Origin: a bacterium
Lineage (GTDB): Bacteria > Sysuimicrobiota > Sysuimicrobiia > Sysuimicrobiales > Segetimicrobiaceae
Length of the DNA stretch: 64,000 bases
Direction: 5' to 3'
NCBI GenBank assembly: GCA_035308905.1
Contig: DATGFS010000031.1
Coordinates: forward strand, 1 to 64,000
Part shown: piece after piece, positions 62,298 to 64,000 of the stretch
Position numbering within the stretch: position 1 is the first letter of the stretch
Layout of the letters: each line of letters starts with the position of its first letter
The notes under the pieces: generated by a model
Databases searched by the model: none
What the model saw: only the letters and a program-made list of their open reading frames with translations
What the model was told of the DNA's origin: nothing
Made by a program: the position numbers and the translations under genes

Positions 62298-63263
62298 CTA
62301 CCGGCGCGGATACAGCGCGAAGACGATGTCGCCGGGATTCACAGAGACAAATCTGCGGACCGCGGCAACCAACCCTGCGTAGGGAGCGCGCATCTCCGCC
62401 ACCTGCTCGCCGTGAAGGTTCGTGATCGACGCCAGAACGCTTCCCGCTTCCACGTAGTCACCCAACCGGACGTTGAGCCGCAGCATCCCGCCCACCGGGG
62501 CGTGGACGAGTCCCCGGCCGAGCGCCTCGATATTCGGGCTGGGCGTCGCTTCGCCGTCCATGATGCCGAGGTGCCGCAGGAGACGGGTGAGGTGCTCGAC
62601 GTAAGCGCTGCGGTTCTCCGGAGTGGACATTCCCTGGCCGCCGATCTCCGCCTCGAGCACCGGAATGCCGCGCGCAGCGGCCGCCAGGCCGAGAACGCCC
62701 GCCGGCCAGTCTCCTCTGCGAATGCGCGTGAAACCGGCCGCCCCCGCCGCCTCCCAACTCCGCCCGGACACGGCGTCGTCGCCGCCCGGCACCTCCACGT
62801 GCGGCACGACCATCCCGGTCGCGTACCAGCTGTGCAACGTGAAGACGAGATCCGCACCGGCCAGGATGTCGCTGACAAGACGGTAGGCCAGCCGTTCCGA
62901 CGGCGTCCCATCGGATCTACCCGGAAAGGTTCGATTGAGGTCGAGATCGTCCAGCGGGCTGCGCCGTTGGTGGGCCGCAAACGCGGGCGGGTTGGCGACG
63001 GGCACCAGCACGACCGAACCGCGGAGCGCGGCCGGGTCGGTCTGCCGGGCAAAGTCCAGCAGCGCCAGCATGCCGTCGGGCTCGTCGCCGTGCACGCCGG
63101 CGATGGCCACGAGACGAGGGGTCGGGCGCGATCCGACGATGACCTCCACCGGGACCGTGAGCCACGACCCGCCGGCCAGCGGCGCCACCGCCAGGTCGAA
63201 CGAATGACGGGACGCCGGCGGCAAACTCGCGACGTCGATCCACTCGGCCAGGCGCGTCGTCAT
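62298..63263 (-). CDS. Succinylglutamate desuccinylase/aspartoacylase-family protein
   Basis: 321-aa zinc deacylase. AGVHGDE gives His58 and Glu61, TLHSW the third ligand, and DLNRTFPGRSDG the substrate loop. The C-terminus (VHAPVGGMLRLNVRLGDYV, NLHGEQVAEMRAPYAGLV) is a lipoyl/biotinyl-like beta domain typical of this family. Likely cleaves an N-acyl amino acid. It follows the ketopantoate reductase-family gene on the same strand and is a paralog of the gene at 47461. Confidence 0.87.
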   Translation of the reverse strand: MTTRLAEWIDVASLPPASRHSFDLAVAPLAGGSWLTVPVEVIVGSRPTPRLVAIAGVHGDEPDGMLALLDFARQTDPAALRGSVVLVPVANPPAFAAHQRRSPLDDLDLNRTFPGRSDGTPSERLAYRLVSDILAGADLVFTLHSWYATGMVVPHVEVPGGDDAVSGRSWEAAGAAGFTRIRRGDWPAGVLGLAAAARGIPVLEAEIGGQGMSTPENRSAYVEHLTRLLRHLGIMDGEATPSPNIEALGRGLVHAPVGGMLRLNVRLGDYVEAGSVLASITNLHGEQVAEMRAPYAGLVAAVRRFVSVNPGDIVFALYPRR

Positions 63264-63351
63264 CAGCCGCGGCCGAACCCGGGAGGCCTGCCGACCTCTT
63301 GCAGTGCCCGGCTAAACGGTGCGGGGACGGCCTGGGCGCCGCCCCCGCGGC

Positions 63352-64000
63352 TCATGGAAGCGCGACACCTATCTCCTGGGCGTACGCATTCCCTTCGTCG
63401 ATGTTGTGCCAGCCCATCTTCCGCGTGCCCGCCTCCAGCTCGTTGATCATCTGGATGACTTTGCGGTTGAGCGGGACCTCCACCCCGTAGCGGTCCGCGA
63501 CGCACGTCACCAGGAGGTGGTCCGCCTCGCTCTTGCGCCTGCGGTAGGCGATGTCCCAGTGAATGCCGCTCGCCTTTTTTACGTACTGGTAGCCGCCGGG
63601 CGGGGTCGTCAATTTGTGGCCGGAGAGGTGCTGGACGAGCCGGTCGTAGGCCGCGAACAGCCGCGCGGTTCCCTCGGGCGTCGTCGGACGGTAGAGCTCC
63701 GGATGGAACCACTCGTCTTCGTGCAGCCGGATGCCCGCGGCGTCCGAGACCTTCATCGCCTCGCGCACGGCCGCGCCCGCGAGCCGCTGCACGCGGCGGT
63801 CGGCCAGCACCGCCTTCTCGTCGATGAGCGCGGTCGGGACGATCTGCGAATTGTAGACCTGCTTGGTCCACACGCGCCCCACGATGTCGGTCAGCAGCTC
63901 GCACTTGTTGGGACCGATGCCGAGGAGACGCGCCGCCTCGCGCACCCTCGGCGTGATGCGCCCGTCGAGCTCGCCCACGTACACCACGCCGGCGTGGACC
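63352..64000 (-). CDS. Ketopantoate reductase-family protein, C-terminal part (5' end outside window)
   Basis: About 216 residues of the C-terminal domain of a PanE/ApbA-type NADPH-dependent 2-oxo acid reductase: GELDGRITPRVREAARLL, DIVGRVWTKQVYNSQIVPTAL (Lys and Asn of the active site region) and NRKVIQMINELEAGTRKMG. The N-terminal NADPH-binding domain lies beyond the right edge. Many such paralogs are not involved in pantothenate synthesis, and the neighbours here give no pantothenate link. Confidence 0.85.
   Translation of the reverse strand, partial: VHAGVVYVGELDGRITPRVREAARLLGIGPNKCELLTDIVGRVWTKQVYNSQIVPTALIDEKAVLADRRVQRLAGAAVREAMKVSDAAGIRLHEDEWFHPELYRPTTPEGTARLFAAYDRLVQHLSGHKLTTPPGGYQYVKKASGIHWDIAYRRRKSEADHLLVTCVADRYGVEVPLNRKVIQMINELEAGTRKMGWHNIDEGNAYAQEIGVALP

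Noticed and set aside
1-64000. Mobile elements, tRNA or rRNA genes, CRISPR arrays, attachment sites
   Set aside because: Looked for transposase or integrase motifs, repeat-spacer patterns and RNA gene hallmarks on both strands by eye; none was convincing.

Overview
The window is high-GC, densely coded bacterial DNA with strong GGAGG-type ribosome sites. Many genes overlap head to tail by 4 nt (ATGA or GTGA). I see no rRNA, tRNA, CRISPR array, IS element or phage gene. Gene content (several oligopeptide-type ABC importers, many amidohydrolases and dehydrogenases, TAT-exported binding proteins) fits a soil or sediment heterotroph feeding on peptides, amides and organic acids. The lineage cannot be fixed from this window; an uncultivated high-GC lineage such as Sysuimicrobiota (CSP1-3), Armatimonadota, Chloroflexota or Rokubacteria would fit, but this is only a guess.

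Layout. (1) 1-4258, minus: SDR, EamA transporter, larE, larB, larC (cut by the left edge), the pathway for the nickel-pincer cofactor of LarA-type racemases. (2) 4426-5882, plus: an isocitrate lyase/PEP mutase-family enzyme and an Ogt-type DNA methyltransferase, whose 3' end runs 59 nt into an opposing M20 hydrolase (5824-7407, minus). (3) 7613-12543, plus: importer 1 (binding protein, two permeases) plus an amidase. (4) 12545-18939: importer 2, with its permeases, an M28 peptidase and an LLM oxidoreductase on minus and its binding protein divergent on plus. (5) 18955-22188: AroM-like protein and amidohydrolase (minus), ALDH7-type dehydrogenase (plus). (6) 22172-34484, minus: a ten-gene run made of importer 3, an M20 peptidase, three consecutive MmgE/PrpD proteins, an ornithine cyclodeaminase-family protein, a VOC protein and a ThDP enzyme. 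(7) 34614-37301, plus: mismatch uracil DNA glycosylase, SDR, degenerate M23 protein, small membrane protein. (8) 37298-46376, minus: FAD oxidoreductase, aldo/keto reductase, Gfo/Idh/MocA protein, importer 4, PuuE-like deacetylase, SDR. (9) 46684-53511, plus: amidohydrolase remnant, one-TM protein, aspartoacylase-family protein, and a polyamine-type importer whose two permeases are fused into one chain, then an M24-fold protein. (10) 53598-61411, minus: M19 dipeptidase fossil, cyclase, HpcH/HpaI aldolase, CapA, gamma-glutamyltransferase, importer 5. (11) 61570-64000: RraA-family protein, a second aspartoacylase-family protein and the C-terminal part of a ketopantoate reductase-family protein.

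How the parts work together. Five separate DppA/B/C-like importer sets occur in 54 kb, each next to a different peptide- or amide-cleaving enzyme or set of catabolic dehydrogenases, and none has its own DppD/DppF ATPase. The likely design is interchangeable import-and-cleave modules fed by ATPases encoded elsewhere. The most unusual individual features are the PotB-PotC fusion, the triple PrpD array, an apparent ATC start codon, two enzymes with missing metal ligands (M23, M24) and two gene remnants.
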